DNA of 64,000 bases from Stenotrophomonas maltophilia (GTDB lineage: Bacteria > Pseudomonadota > Gammaproteobacteria > Xanthomonadales > Xanthomonadaceae). How positions within the stretch are numbered: the first letter of the stretch is position 1; every line of letters begins with the position of its first letter. The position numbers and the translations under genes were made by a program. Shown here one piece after another: positions 7,688 to 15,707 of this stretch. Under the pieces are notes generated by a model. It saw nothing but the letters and a program-made list of their open reading frames with translations, did not search any database and was not told the origin of the DNA. Location: contig NZ_RXLZ01000003.1 in the NCBI RefSeq assembly GCF_003970865.1, forward strand, positions 1 to 64,000, written 5' to 3'.

Positions 7688-10200
7688 ACCTGCTGCGGCA
7701 CGCGTGGCGCGCGCTGCGCCGCGAGGCGCTGGCCGGCGACCTGCTGACCGTGTTCGCCGCACTGGTGCTGGGCGTGGCGGTGATGACCGCGGTCGGCACG
7801 CTGGTGAACCGGGTCAACCTGGCACTGACCGGCAGCGCGGCGGAAATGCTCGGTGGCGACCTCGGCATCGCCGGGCGCGATGACCCGCCGCAGGCGTTCG
7901 CCGACGAGGCGCAGCGGCGTGGACTGGCCTTCACCCGTATCGCCAGCTTCGGCAGCGTGCTGTTCAACGGTGATGCCAGCCAGATGGCCAGCATCAAGGC
8001 GGTGCAAGCGGGTTATCCGCTGCGTGGCACGCTGCGGGTGCGGGCCACACCCGGCGGCGCCCTGATCGCCGAGGCCGGCATGCCGCCCAAGGGCCAGGCC
8101 TATGCAGACCCGCGCCTGTTGCAGGGACTGGGGCTGAAGGCCGGCGATGACCTCGAATTCGGCGCCGGCACGCTGCGCATCGCCGGCATCATCGAGGCCG
8201 AGCCGGACGCCGGCGGCGACCTGCTGACCCTCTCCCCCACCCTGCTGGTCAACCGCGCCGATGTGGAGGGCACCGGCCTGCTCGGCCCCGGCAGCCGCAT
8301 CAACTACCGGCTGATGTTCGCCGGAGCAGCCGACCAGATCGCCGCGCTGCGGCAATGGCTGCTGCCGCAGGTGAAGGGCCTTCGCCTGCTGAGCGTGGAC
8401 GACACCCAGCGCGGCGTGCGCCAGGCCTTTGATCTTGCCGGGCGCTTCCTCGGCCTGAGCGCGCTGCTGGCGGTACTGCTGGCCGGTGTGGCCACGGCGC
8501 TGGCAGCCAACCGATTCGCGCTGCGCCGCATCGACCAGGTGGCGATCCTGCGCTGCCTAGGCGCGCGCCAGCGCGACATCCTGTCCGGTCTGGCACTGCA
8601 GCTGCTGATGCTGGCAGTGCCGGCCTGCGCACTCGGCATCGGCCTGGGCATGGCTGCGCAGGAAGGCCTGGTGCAGGTACTGGGCAGCCTGGTGCCGCAG
8701 CGCTTGCCGCTGCCCGAGGCAATGCCGGCGCTGACCGGCGCCGGCATCGGCCTGTTGCTGCTGTTCGGCTTCGGCCTGCCGCCGCTGCTGCGCCTGCGCG
8801 GGGTGCCGCCGATGCGCGTGCTCAACCGCTCCTTCGCCACCCTGCCACCGGCCTCACTGCTGGCCTATGTGGCGGCGCTGGCCGCCAGCCTGGTGCTGGC
8901 GGTGCAGGTCACCGGCGACCTCAAGCTCGCGTTGTGGGTGCTGGGCGGCCTGGGCGGGCTGGCGGTGGCGGCCGGCGTGGTCGGTTTCGTGCTGCTGCAG
9001 CTGCTGCGCGGCCTGCAGCACCGTCTGCACGGCCACTGGCGGCTGGGCCTGGCGGCGCTGACCCGGCGCCGGATGCTGGCGGTGATGCAGCTGGTCGGGC
9101 TGTCATTGTCGCTGTGCGCGCTGCTGTTGCTGGCGGTGACCGGTCCGGGCCTGCTGCAGCAATGGCGCGAGCGTCTGCCCGCGGATACGCCGAACTACTT
9201 CCTGATCAACATCCAGCCCGAACAGCGCGACAGCGTGCTGGCCGCACTGCGCGGGTTGGGCGCCAACGACGCCAGCATCGAACCGATGGCCACCGGCCGC
9301 CTGATCGCGATCAACGGCAAGCCGCCGTTGCGCGTGGATCGCTCGCCGGACCAGAGCGGGCAGCCGGCGTCAGGCGAAGCCCAGCGCGATGACGACGACG
9401 AGAACCGGCCGTTGAACTTCAGCTGGCGCAGCAGCTTCCCGCCGGCCAACACGCTGATGAACGGCACCTTCTGGACGCCCGACAGCACGGCGGCGGAGGC
9501 GTCGGTTGAAATCGGCTGGGCCAAGCGCTACGGCGTGTATCCGGGCGACCGCATCACCATTGCAGTCGGCGAGCAGGAGCGCGAGTTCACCGTCACCAGT
9601 GTGCGCAAGGCCGACTGGAACACCTTCCGGCCGAACTTCTTCGTGCTGCTGAACCCGAATGCGGTGGGCGACACCCCGCACAACCTGCTGTCGGCGTTCC
9701 ATCTGCCGGCCGGCAAGGCGGCCGGGCTGGGCGGGCTGGTACGCGCGCAGCCCAACCTGTCGCTGCTGGACGTGGACGCGGTGATCTCGCAGGTGCGCGA
9801 TGTGATGGAACGGGTGGCACAGGCGGTGCAGCTGGTGATGGTGTTCAGCCTGCTGGCTGGCGTACTGGTGCTGCTGGCCGCGCTGCAGGCCACGGCGGGT
9901 GAGCGTCGCTACGACAGCGCGGTGCTGCGCACGCTGGGCGCAACCCGGCGCCAACTGCGCGGCGCGGTGCTGGTGGAATTCGGCGCGCTGGGCACGCTGG
10001 CGGCGATGCTGGCGGTAGGCGCGGCAGCTGCAATCGGCGTGGCGGTCTCGCAGAAGGTGTTCGAGCTGCCGTTGCTGCCGCCGTGGCCGGGCCTGCTGAT
10101 CGGCGGCGTGGTCGGCATCGGGTTGAGCCTGCTGGCGGGCTGGTGGGGTACGCGGGCGATCCTGCATACCCCGCCGGCACTGGCCCTGCGCGAAGCCTGA
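7684..10200 (+). CDS. ybbP: FtsX-like ABC transporter permease, YbbP family
   Basis: This 838-residue inner-membrane protein has an N-terminal helix (about residues 17-42), a periplasmic domain, and two groups of FtsX-type membrane helices near 255-480 and in the last 130 residues. Such proteins work with a LolD/MacB-like ATPase and move lipids or peptides to the envelope, or transmit force, rather than import. It overlaps ybbA by 4 bp (ATGA), so the two are translated together. An acidic, charged insert (DDDDENRP, near residue 575) lies in the second periplasmic part. The substrate is unknown. The tesA neighbour hints at lipid or ester metabolism. Confidence 0.85.
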   Translation: MNLLRHAWRALRREALAGDLLTVFAALVLGVAVMTAVGTLVNRVNLALTGSAAEMLGGDLGIAGRDDPPQAFADEAQRRGLAFTRIASFGSVLFNGDASQMASIKAVQAGYPLRGTLRVRATPGGALIAEAGMPPKGQAYADPRLLQGLGLKAGDDLEFGAGTLRIAGIIEAEPDAGGDLLTLSPTLLVNRADVEGTGLLGPGSRINYRLMFAGAADQIAALRQWLLPQVKGLRLLSVDDTQRGVRQAFDLAGRFLGLSALLAVLLAGVATALAANRFALRRIDQVAILRCLGARQRDILSGLALQLLMLAVPACALGIGLGMAAQEGLVQVLGSLVPQRLPLPEAMPALTGAGIGLLLLFGFGLPPLLRLRGVPPMRVLNRSFATLPPASLLAYVAALAASLVLAVQVTGDLKLALWVLGGLGGLAVAAGVVGFVLLQLLRGLQHRLHGHWRLGLAALTRRRMLAVMQLVGLSLSLCALLLLAVTGPGLLQQWRERLPADTPNYFLINIQPEQRDSVLAALRGLGANDASIEPMATGRLIAINGKPPLRVDRSPDQSGQPASGEAQRDDDDENRPLNFSWRSSFPPANTLMNGTFWTPDSTAAEASVEIGWAKRYGVYPGDRITIAVGEQEREFTVTSVRKADWNTFRPNFFVLLNPNAVGDTPHNLLSAFHLPAGKAAGLGGLVRAQPNLSLLDVDAVISQVRDVMERVAQAVQLVMVFSLLAGVLVLLAALQATAGERRYDSAVLRTLGATRRQLRGAVLVEFGALGTLAAMLAVGAAAAIGVAVSQKVFELPLLPPWPGLLIGGVVGIGLSLLAGWWGTRAILHTPPALALREA

Positions 10201-10268
10201 CGCGCTCGTGACACGCTGCGGGTGGGGCCGGCTGTATGCTGCGCGCCCCACCCGATGAGATCGCCCGG

Positions 10269-10622
10269 ATGCCCGGCACGTCGTTCGCTGCTTACCTGTA
10301 CCCGGTGTTGTTGCTGCTCGGCAGCAACATCTTCATGACCTTCGCCTGGTACGGCCACCTGAAGTACAAGAGCGCGCCGTTGATGATGGTGATCCTGGTC
10401 AGCTGGGGCATCGCCTTCTTCGAATACTGCCTGCAGGTGCCGGGCAACCGGCTGGGCAGCGCGGTGTATTCGGCGCCGCAGCTGAAGGGCATGCAGGAAG
10501 TGATCACGCTGTTGGTATTTGCGGTGTTTTCCGCGTTCTACCTGGGCCAGCCGCTGAAGTGGAACCACTACGCCGCGTTCGGGTTGATCGTGGTGGCAGA
10601 ATTTCTGATGTTCAAGGAGTAG
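10269..10622 (+). CDS. DUF486 family small membrane protein
   Basis: This 117-residue protein has four predicted membrane helices and the typical DUF486 opening, LLLLGSNIFMTFAWYGHLKY. The family is related to the drug/metabolite transporter group, but no function is established. The ATG at 10269 gives the usual family N-terminus. An in-frame ATG at 10236 would add 11 residues and overlaps a TATGCT -10-like hexamer (10235-10240), so I prefer the later start. The next gene begins 2 bp after the stop codon. Confidence 0.75.
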   Translation: MPGTSFAAYLYPVLLLLGSNIFMTFAWYGHLKYKSAPLMMVILVSWGIAFFEYCLQVPGNRLGSAVYSAPQLKGMQEVITLLVFAVFSAFYLGQPLKWNHYAAFGLIVVAEFLMFKE

Positions 10623-10624
10623 AA

Positions 10625-11110
10625 ATGAAACATGGATTCTGTTTGCGCATCCTTCTCGTCGGCGTCCTGCTGCTCGCCGCGTTGCCACCCGCAGGCGCCC
10701 GCACCGCGGCTGGCCACGTCCCGGATCCGGTGCAGGCCTTCATACTGGAAACGGTGCTGGCCGACGAGGCGCAAGCCTTCCACGAGGGCCACCCGACCTA
10801 TCTGGTTCCGGCCAGCGTGTCACGCACGCGCACCGATGCCGAGGTGATGGCCGACCTGCGCGCGGAGTTCAACCGGTTCTACCAGGGTCAACCGAAGCCA
10901 AGAAAGGAAGTGGCGCACATGGCGATCCTGGTCTCGCAGACTGCGCTGCTGCTGCCGGACCGGAGCGCCTGCAGTACGGATCGAGTGCGTTGCCACGAAG
11001 CTGTCATGGGCGTCCGCACCCGCGATGACGAGGCGAGCCTGCAGGCCACCCTCCGTACCTTCCAGGATGCGGGTCTGGACCTGACCACCCTGGGTGGGCC
11101 AGCGTCCTGA
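10625..11110 (+). CDS. Exported hypothetical protein
   Basis: This 161-residue protein has a signal peptide (MKHGFCLRILLVGVLLLAAL, cleavage probably after GAR near residue 26). The mature part is mostly helical and charged, with two cysteines close together (CSTDRVRC) that could form a disulfide. I do not recognise the family. The ATG follows an AAGGAG ribosome site and lies 2 bp after the DUF486 stop codon, so the two are probably cotranscribed. Confidence 0.6.
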   Translation: MKHGFCLRILLVGVLLLAALPPAGARTAAGHVPDPVQAFILETVLADEAQAFHEGHPTYLVPASVSRTRTDAEVMADLRAEFNRFYQGQPKPRKEVAHMAILVSQTALLLPDRSACSTDRVRCHEAVMGVRTRDDEASLQATLRTFQDAGLDLTTLGGPAS

Positions 11111-11117
11111 GTGCAGT

Positions 11118-11255
11118 GCACCCACGCATGGCGTGCGCGATCAACGCAGAGAGCGTGCCGAGCAAGCTCGGCACCTACCAAGAGCACATGGACGGCCCGG
11201 CAGAGCCACGCCATGAGTGGATGCGGTTGTGGAGTCGAGCACAGCTCGACTCCAC
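11118..11255. repeat. Cluster of four SMAG-like palindromes
   Basis: Units are at about 11118-11142 (degenerate), 11155-11178 (minus strand, GTAGGTGCCGAGCTTGCTCG and GCAC), 11201-11223 (degenerate, AGAGCCACGCCATGAGTGG) and 11229-11255 (GGAGTCGAGCACAGCTCGAC and TCC, without GTAG). They fill the gap between two convergent genes and may act as transcript ends. Confidence 0.75.
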
Positions 11256-11263
11256 ACGCGGCC

Positions 11264-12193
11264 TCAGTTCGGCGCCTTTTCCACGTACTTGGCGAACACT
11301 TCGTCGATCTGCTTGTCCTTCACTTTCTTGCCGGACTGGATCTCTTCGGCCTGGGTGAACAGCGGAATGATCATCGCCATGCCGTCGATCTTGGTCTTCA
11401 GGTGCACGCCCGGGGCCTGGCCGAGGAAACCGTCCCAGCGCTGGCGCACCTTGGCCCAGTAACCGGCAGTAGCCTTCCAGTAATTGCGCGCCGGGGTGAA
11501 GTCGACCTCGGTGGTCTTCACGTAGTCGTTGAAGCCGAACTCGCGTGCGATCTCCACCTGGCTGCCATCGGCATTGCGCTGCACCTTGGTGTTGAACTGT
11601 TCGTGGGTCCAACCGTTCGGGGTCAGCGTATGGCGGTTGATCACAGCCAGCGCGTTGTAGTCGCTGCGCTTGGTGTACTCACGGCGCGGCAGCGGGCGCC
11701 AGCTCAGATCGCTGGTCCAGCTCGGCACGTTGTTGGTGTAGGTCCAGGTGCCGGTGCCGCAGTAGCGCGGTGCGTCGCTCACTTCGTACACGCACTGGGT
11801 CCAGGCGCCCTGGTTCACCGTCGCCGGAATGCTGCGTACGTTCCAGGTCTGGTCGGCACTGAACTCGAAACGGTTGGGTGCTTCGTACACCCAGTCCTGC
11901 CGCCAGTGCTTGGTGATGTGGCCGCTCTTTTCATCCAGCAGCAGGTGCTGCAGCACGATGCGCTTCGGGGTGTCCTCGACCACGATGACCACTTCGCTGC
12001 CGCCGCTGCGCATCGCCGATGCACGCTCGTAGCCCGGCTTCAGCAGCACGGTCTCGTCGAAGGCGAAGTCCACGGTGTACTCACCCTGCATGGCGAGGAT
12101 GCTGTCGTGGTCGCGGGCGATATCGGAGGGCTGCGCGCTGGCCACGCCGCTGGCGGCGAGCAGCAGCATGGCGCTGGCTGTCTGGAGCTTCAT
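11264..12193 (-). CDS. DUF6607 family exported protein
   Basis: This 309-residue protein has a signal peptide (MKLQTASAMLLLAASGVASA). The mature part is rich in Trp, Tyr and Arg, suggesting a beta-rich fold, and has one CVYEVSDAPRYC cysteine pair. It resembles proteins labelled DUF6607, for which I know no proven function. It is the last gene of the heme operon, 73 bp after the hemin protein, so a role in heme or iron handling is a reasonable inference. The ATG at 12193 has a GGAAG site. An upstream in-frame ATG at 12256 lacks one and would place the signal peptide internally. Confidence 0.7.
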   Translation of the reverse strand: MKLQTASAMLLLAASGVASAQPSDIARDHDSILAMQGEYTVDFAFDETVLLKPGYERASAMRSGGSEVVIVVEDTPKRIVLQHLLLDEKSGHITKHWRQDWVYEAPNRFEFSADQTWNVRSIPATVNQGAWTQCVYEVSDAPRYCGTGTWTYTNNVPSWTSDLSWRPLPRREYTKRSDYNALAVINRHTLTPNGWTHEQFNTKVQRNADGSQVEIAREFGFNDYVKTTEVDFTPARNYWKATAGYWAKVRQRWDGFLGQAPGVHLKTKIDGMAMIIPLFTQAEEIQSGKKVKDKQIDEVFAKYVEKAPN

Positions 12194-12266
12194 CGGGGTC
12201 TTCCTTCGGGGTTGCAGATTCATTGAGGGGCCATCCGTGGCCAACGGGCGTTCCATCAGGAGAGGG

Positions 12267-12866
12267 TCACAGGCGGATCAGCGGCAGGTCGCCGGGGATC
12301 CGCGGCGCCGGGCGCCGGGCGGCGTCGGCACAGCAGCAGTCGTCGATCGCCAGCTCGCCTTCGGCACCTTCCAGGCGTGCGATGCGGCGCGCGGTGGCCG
12401 CGCCCAGCGAGGACAGGGTCGACAGGCTGGCAGCCAGGGTGCGGCCGTCGTCGGCGGCGTGCAGGCGCAGCGCGCACAGGCGCCAGCGCTGGCCGCCGAG
12501 ATGGCCGGCCAGGCGCCGCCACAGGCGTTCGCCAACGCTCGCTTCGCTGTCATGTTCCGGTCCTGGCGGCAGCGCCGCGACCAGACGGTCCCAGGCCAGG
12601 AAATCGCTGTCGGGCAGCAGGTACAGACGCCACACACAGCGGCCGCGGCCATCGAGGAAGCACAGGCTTTCGCGCAGGCCCTCGCTGTCCACGCCCTGGC
12701 AGGCGTGTACGCGTACGGCCTGGCGCCAGCCGCCCAGCTCGTTGCCGTCGGCGTGGTACAGGCACAACACGGTGCCGAGCGTGGCCAGCTGTGCCGGGGT
12801 CGGCCAGGCCGCGCTGTGCGGCGCGGCGATGGAGTCATTCCTGCGTGCGGACAGTGCTCGGCTCAT
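12267..12866 (-). CDS. Hemin transport protein, HemS/HutX-related
   Basis: This 199-residue cytoplasmic protein has a region CFLDGRGRCVWRLYLLPDSD followed by AWDRL that resembles HmuS/HutX-type heme carriers. Such proteins bind or degrade imported heme. The match is partial and rests strongly on position: its ATG lies just past the receptor stop codon (TGA at 12871-12873), so translation is probably coupled. The C-terminus has three adjacent cysteines (DDCCCAD), an unusual cluster that could bind metal. It precedes the DUF6607 gene by 73 bp. Confidence 0.65.
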   Translation of the reverse strand: MSRALSARRNDSIAAPHSAAWPTPAQLATLGTVLCLYHADGNELGGWRQAVRVHACQGVDSEGLRESLCFLDGRGRCVWRLYLLPDSDFLAWDRLVAALPPGPEHDSEASVGERLWRRLAGHLGGQRWRLCALRLHAADDGRTLAASLSTLSSLGAATARRIARLEGAEGELAIDDCCCADAARRPAPRIPGDLPLIRL

Positions 12867-12870
12867 GAGG

Positions 12871-15114
12871 TCACCAGGAAACGGCAAGGCTGGCGGAGAA
12901 GGTGCGGCCCGGGCTGCTGAAACGATCGCTCAGTGCGCGATTGGTGATCAGGCTCGGGGTGATCGACGACCATTCGATGTAGCGCTTGTCGGCCAGGTTG
13001 AACACGCCGACATTGAAGGTGGCACCCGGCGCGAAGTTCCAGTGCGCCATCAGGTCCAGCACGCCGTAGCCGGCCGGCTGGTAGACGAACGGCGCCGGTG
13101 CGTTCGGATTGGTCTGCGCAGCAGGCGGCGGCAGGCGCTTCTTGCGCTGCACGAAGGTACCGGCCAGTTCGACGCCCCAGGTATCGGTGTCGTACATCAG
13201 GCCCAGCGTGCCACGCAACGGATCGACCGAGGCCAGCGGTTCGTCATCGGTCCGGTTGTCACCACGCGACCATGCCAACGCACTGCGCAGCGCCCAGCCC
13301 TTCAGCGCCGGGCTGAGTTCGCCGAACTCGATGCCGGCCTTCATTTCCGCGCCATAGATGCGCGCGTCGGCGATGTTCTGCGACTGGAACACGGTCAAAC
13401 CCTGTGCGTTGCGACCGGTATCGACGTTGGACTGGATGAAATCCTTGTAGTCGTTGTAGTAGCCGCTGACGCTGACGTACGCCGCCGGGGCGATGAAGCG
13501 CAGGCCCAGTTCGTAGCCGTCGCTGGTTTCCGGCTTCAGGTCCGGATTGGCGATGGCGGTATAGCGGAAGGCGACGTTGGTCAGGCCGATGTTGACGTCG
13601 TTGTACGGCGGCGAACGGAAGCCACGCGCATAACCGGCGAACAGCGACCATTCGTCGGTGAAGCGCCAGACCATGCCCAGCTTCGGCGACACGCTGGTCT
13701 TCTTCAGCTGCGCCACAGCCGTGGTCGGATTGTCTTCGGCGAAGATGCTGTCCACTTCCGGCTTCAGCTCGTAGCGGTCCACGCGCACGCCCGGCACCAG
13801 CGACAGCCTGCCATCGGCAAAGCGCATCTCATCCTGTGCATACAGGCCCAGCTCGGTGGTCTTGCTGATCGGGAAGTCACGCACCGGGAAGGTGTCCGGC
13901 AGCACCGTGTTGCTGACCACGCCAGCCTTGCTGACCTGATAGCCGTCGCGCTTCTGGCGGATCTCGGTACGGGTGCCTTCGAAACCGTAGGTCAATGCGT
14001 GCTCGACGCTGCCGGTGGTGAACGCCTTGTTGAACTGCGCTTGCAGGCCATAGGCATGCTGGTCGAAGGAGAACACGCGGTGGCGGCGGGTGCCGTCGGT
14101 GCGGGTTTCGTCGGTCTGCTGCCGGGTTTCGCTGTTCTGCGCGTACACCTGCCAATGCAGGCTGTCGGCGAACGGCTGGTCCAGCGCATCCATCTCGTGG
14201 GCGAAGGACACGCGGTTGCGCTTCTGGGTGTCGTGAGACTTCATGCCAGTGGCCGCTGCCATCGCGCCGGGGCGCGGTGCAACGCTGGCGATCGCCGACA
14301 GCACATTGGTATCGGTGGTGTCTTCGTTGCCTTCCACGGTCAAGCGGAAGCGCTGGTCCTCGCTGGGTGCATAGACCAGCTTGCTGAGCAGGCTGCGGCC
14401 GTCGCGATCCTGCGGATTGGACGCGGTGCGGGTGTCGTTGTCGCTGCGAACCGTGCCCTTGTTGTCCGTTTCCTGGCCCTGGTGGTGGTTGACGTTGACC
14501 AGGCCGCTCCAGTGGTCGCCACCGAAGGCGGCCGTGGCACCGCCGAGCAGGCCCTTCCACTCACCGTCGTAGCCGAACTTCAGGCCGAAGTAGCTGTTCT
14601 TGCCGTCCTTGAGGTAGTCGGCCGGGTCCTTGGTCACGAACGCGACCACGCCACCGAGTGCATCGGAGCCGTACAGCGAGCTGGCCGGGCCACGCACGAT
14701 CTCGACGCGCTTGAGCGTATCGAGATCGGTGAAGTTGCGGTTGGAACTGGCGAACGAACCGATGTCGAACCGGGTCGGCATGACGATGCCGTCGGTCTGG
14801 ATGCGCACGCGGTTGCCGTCCAGGCCACGGATGCGGAAACCATCCAGGCCGAAGCGGGTCGCGCTGCGGGTGACCGACAGGCCCGGCTCGTAGCGCACCA
14901 GATCCTTGATGTCCTGCACCAGGTGCCGGTCCATCTGCTCACGGTCGATGACATCCACGGTGGCCGCCACGTCGCTCACGGCCCGCTCGGTGCGGGTGGC
15001 GATGACCTGCACCCGATCGAATTCGCGCGCATCGGGGGCAGCAGTGGCAGCAGCGTGGGCGGACAGCGGCAGCGCCATCCAGACAGCAAGGCAAAGGGCG
15101 GTATGGCGGGTCAT
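12871..15114 (-). CDS. TonB-dependent heme/hemoglobin receptor
   Basis: This 747-residue outer-membrane receptor has a signal peptide (residues 1-22), a TonB-box-like segment near DRVQVIATR, a plug domain (RIRGLDGNRVRIQTDG; VEIVRGPASSLYGSDALGG) and a 22-strand barrel ending in an aromatic-rich C-terminus (ASLAVSW). The paired motifs GFRSPP and NPDLKPE near residues 500-540 correspond to the FRAP and NPNL motifs of heme receptors. It fits the hemoglobin/transferrin/lactoferrin receptor family. It sits in the hemP operon, 153 bp after hemP, under the Fur-like box at 15497. Confidence 0.88.
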   Translation of the reverse strand: MTRHTALCLAVWMALPLSAHAAATAAPDAREFDRVQVIATRTERAVSDVAATVDVIDREQMDRHLVQDIKDLVRYEPGLSVTRSATRFGLDGFRIRGLDGNRVRIQTDGIVMPTRFDIGSFASSNRNFTDLDTLKRVEIVRGPASSLYGSDALGGVVAFVTKDPADYLKDGKNSYFGLKFGYDGEWKGLLGGATAAFGGDHWSGLVNVNHHQGQETDNKGTVRSDNDTRTASNPQDRDGRSLLSKLVYAPSEDQRFRLTVEGNEDTTDTNVLSAIASVAPRPGAMAAATGMKSHDTQKRNRVSFAHEMDALDQPFADSLHWQVYAQNSETRQQTDETRTDGTRRHRVFSFDQHAYGLQAQFNKAFTTGSVEHALTYGFEGTRTEIRQKRDGYQVSKAGVVSNTVLPDTFPVRDFPISKTTELGLYAQDEMRFADGRLSLVPGVRVDRYELKPEVDSIFAEDNPTTAVAQLKKTSVSPKLGMVWRFTDEWSLFAGYARGFRSPPYNDVNIGLTNVAFRYTAIANPDLKPETSDGYELGLRFIAPAAYVSVSGYYNDYKDFIQSNVDTGRNAQGLTVFQSQNIADARIYGAEMKAGIEFGELSPALKGWALRSALAWSRGDNRTDDEPLASVDPLRGTLGLMYDTDTWGVELAGTFVQRKKRLPPPAAQTNPNAPAPFVYQPAGYGVLDLMAHWNFAPGATFNVGVFNLADKRYIEWSSITPSLITNRALSDRFSSPGRTFSASLAVSW

Positions 15115-15267
15115 CGGGTTCGTTCGGTCAGGCAGGGGAACCCCCGGTTACCGGCACACCCGGAAGGTGCACGCGGTAGACCGAGGGGGAGAGAGCGGGA
15201 GCGGACGGGCCGCCCACCCTGTCGGCGCTGCCGGCAGGAGGGAGGGAGGCGGGCGACCAGACCGCGA

Positions 15268-15468
15268 TTACTTGGTCAGGATCAGCTTGTCGTTGCTGGT
15301 GTGCCGCAGGCGATAGAAGCGGTCGCCGTGCTGGATCAGGATTTCACGACGGCCCTTGAGCAGGGCTTCGCTGTCGATGACCTCTTCCGGCGGAACGACG
15401 CGGACCGGTCGATCGCGGAGGGTCAGCGTTTCGGGGCGCAGCAGTACAGGTTGAGCATTCATGAGCAT
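15268..15468 (-). CDS. hemP: Hemin uptake protein HemP/HmuP
   Basis: This small protein of 66 residues carries the HemP signature GRREILIQHGDRFYRLRHTS and ends NDKLILTK. HmuP in other proteobacteria activates heme-receptor expression together with Fur or Irr under low iron, through binding DNA upstream of the receptor; here the receptor gene follows by 153 bp. It is the first gene of the operon. Two in-frame ATGs (15468 and 15462) lie two codons apart and the choice is uncertain because no clear ribosome site is seen. Confidence 0.88.
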   Translation of the reverse strand: MLMNAQPVLLRPETLTLRDRPVRVVPPEEVIDSEALLKGRREILIQHGDRFYRLRHTSNDKLILTK

Positions 15469-15494
15469 CTGGACTCGTGCGAGGGACGAGTTAA

Positions 15495-15522
15495 ATGATA
15501 ATGATTCTCAGTTAACAATCAA
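15495..15522 (-). promoter_or_regulatory. hemP: Fur-like box and promoter of the heme operon
   Basis: GATAATGATTCTCAGTTAA at 15497-15515 matches 13 of 19 positions of the Fur consensus. On the minus strand TTGATT (15517-15522) and TATCAT (15495-15500), 16 bp apart, form a plausible promoter inside the box. Occupied Fur would block it. The transcript would start about 20 nt before hemP. Confidence 0.7.
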
Positions 15523-15539
15523 CAACCATTCTCAATTTC

Positions 15540-15588
15540 ATTGATGAGATTAATGATCGAATTCACAAATTCGATAGATCTCATCAAT
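15540..15588. repeat. 49-bp AT-rich nested palindrome upstream of hemP
   Basis: The outer arms ATTGATGAGAT (15540-15550) and ATCTCATCAAT (15578-15588) are exact complements. The inner arms ATCGAATT (15556-15563) and AATTCGAT (15568-15575) also pair. It lies just upstream of the hemP promoter and downstream of the aldo/keto reductase, and its base composition is far below the neighbourhood. It may be an operator for a second regulator or a transcript end. Confidence 0.6.
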
Positions 15589-15611
15589 CAATTAAGGGCA
15601 AACCCGCTTCT

Positions 15612-15698
15612 GTAGAGTCGAGCCGTGCTCGACTGCTCTTCGAACGCAGCCAGGTGAAACCCGCGCTGCGCGCGGAGTCGAGCGTGGCTCGACTCTAC
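15612..15698. repeat. Inverted pair of SMAG-like palindromes
   Basis: A plus unit at 15612-15640 (GTAGAGTCGAGCCGTGCTCG then ACTGCTCTT) faces a minus unit at 15674-15698 (GTAGAGTCGAGCCACGCTCG then ACTCC). The pair ends 9 bp from the aldo/keto reductase stop codon. Confidence 0.8.
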
Positions 15699-15707
15699 AA
15701 AGGGCTG

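Noticed and set aside
10236-10268. Upstream in-frame ATG for the DUF486 gene
   Set aside because: It overlaps a TATGCT -10-like hexamer and adds 11 residues not typical of the family. The ATG at 10269 gives the usual N-terminus.
12019-15498. Very long plus-strand open frame (1159 codons) opposite the heme receptor and hemP
   Set aside because: It is a shadow of the GC-rich minus-strand genes: no domain, no ribosome site, and a composition rich in Arg, Ala, Gly and Val. The TonB-dependent receptor and HemP on the other strand have clear motifs.
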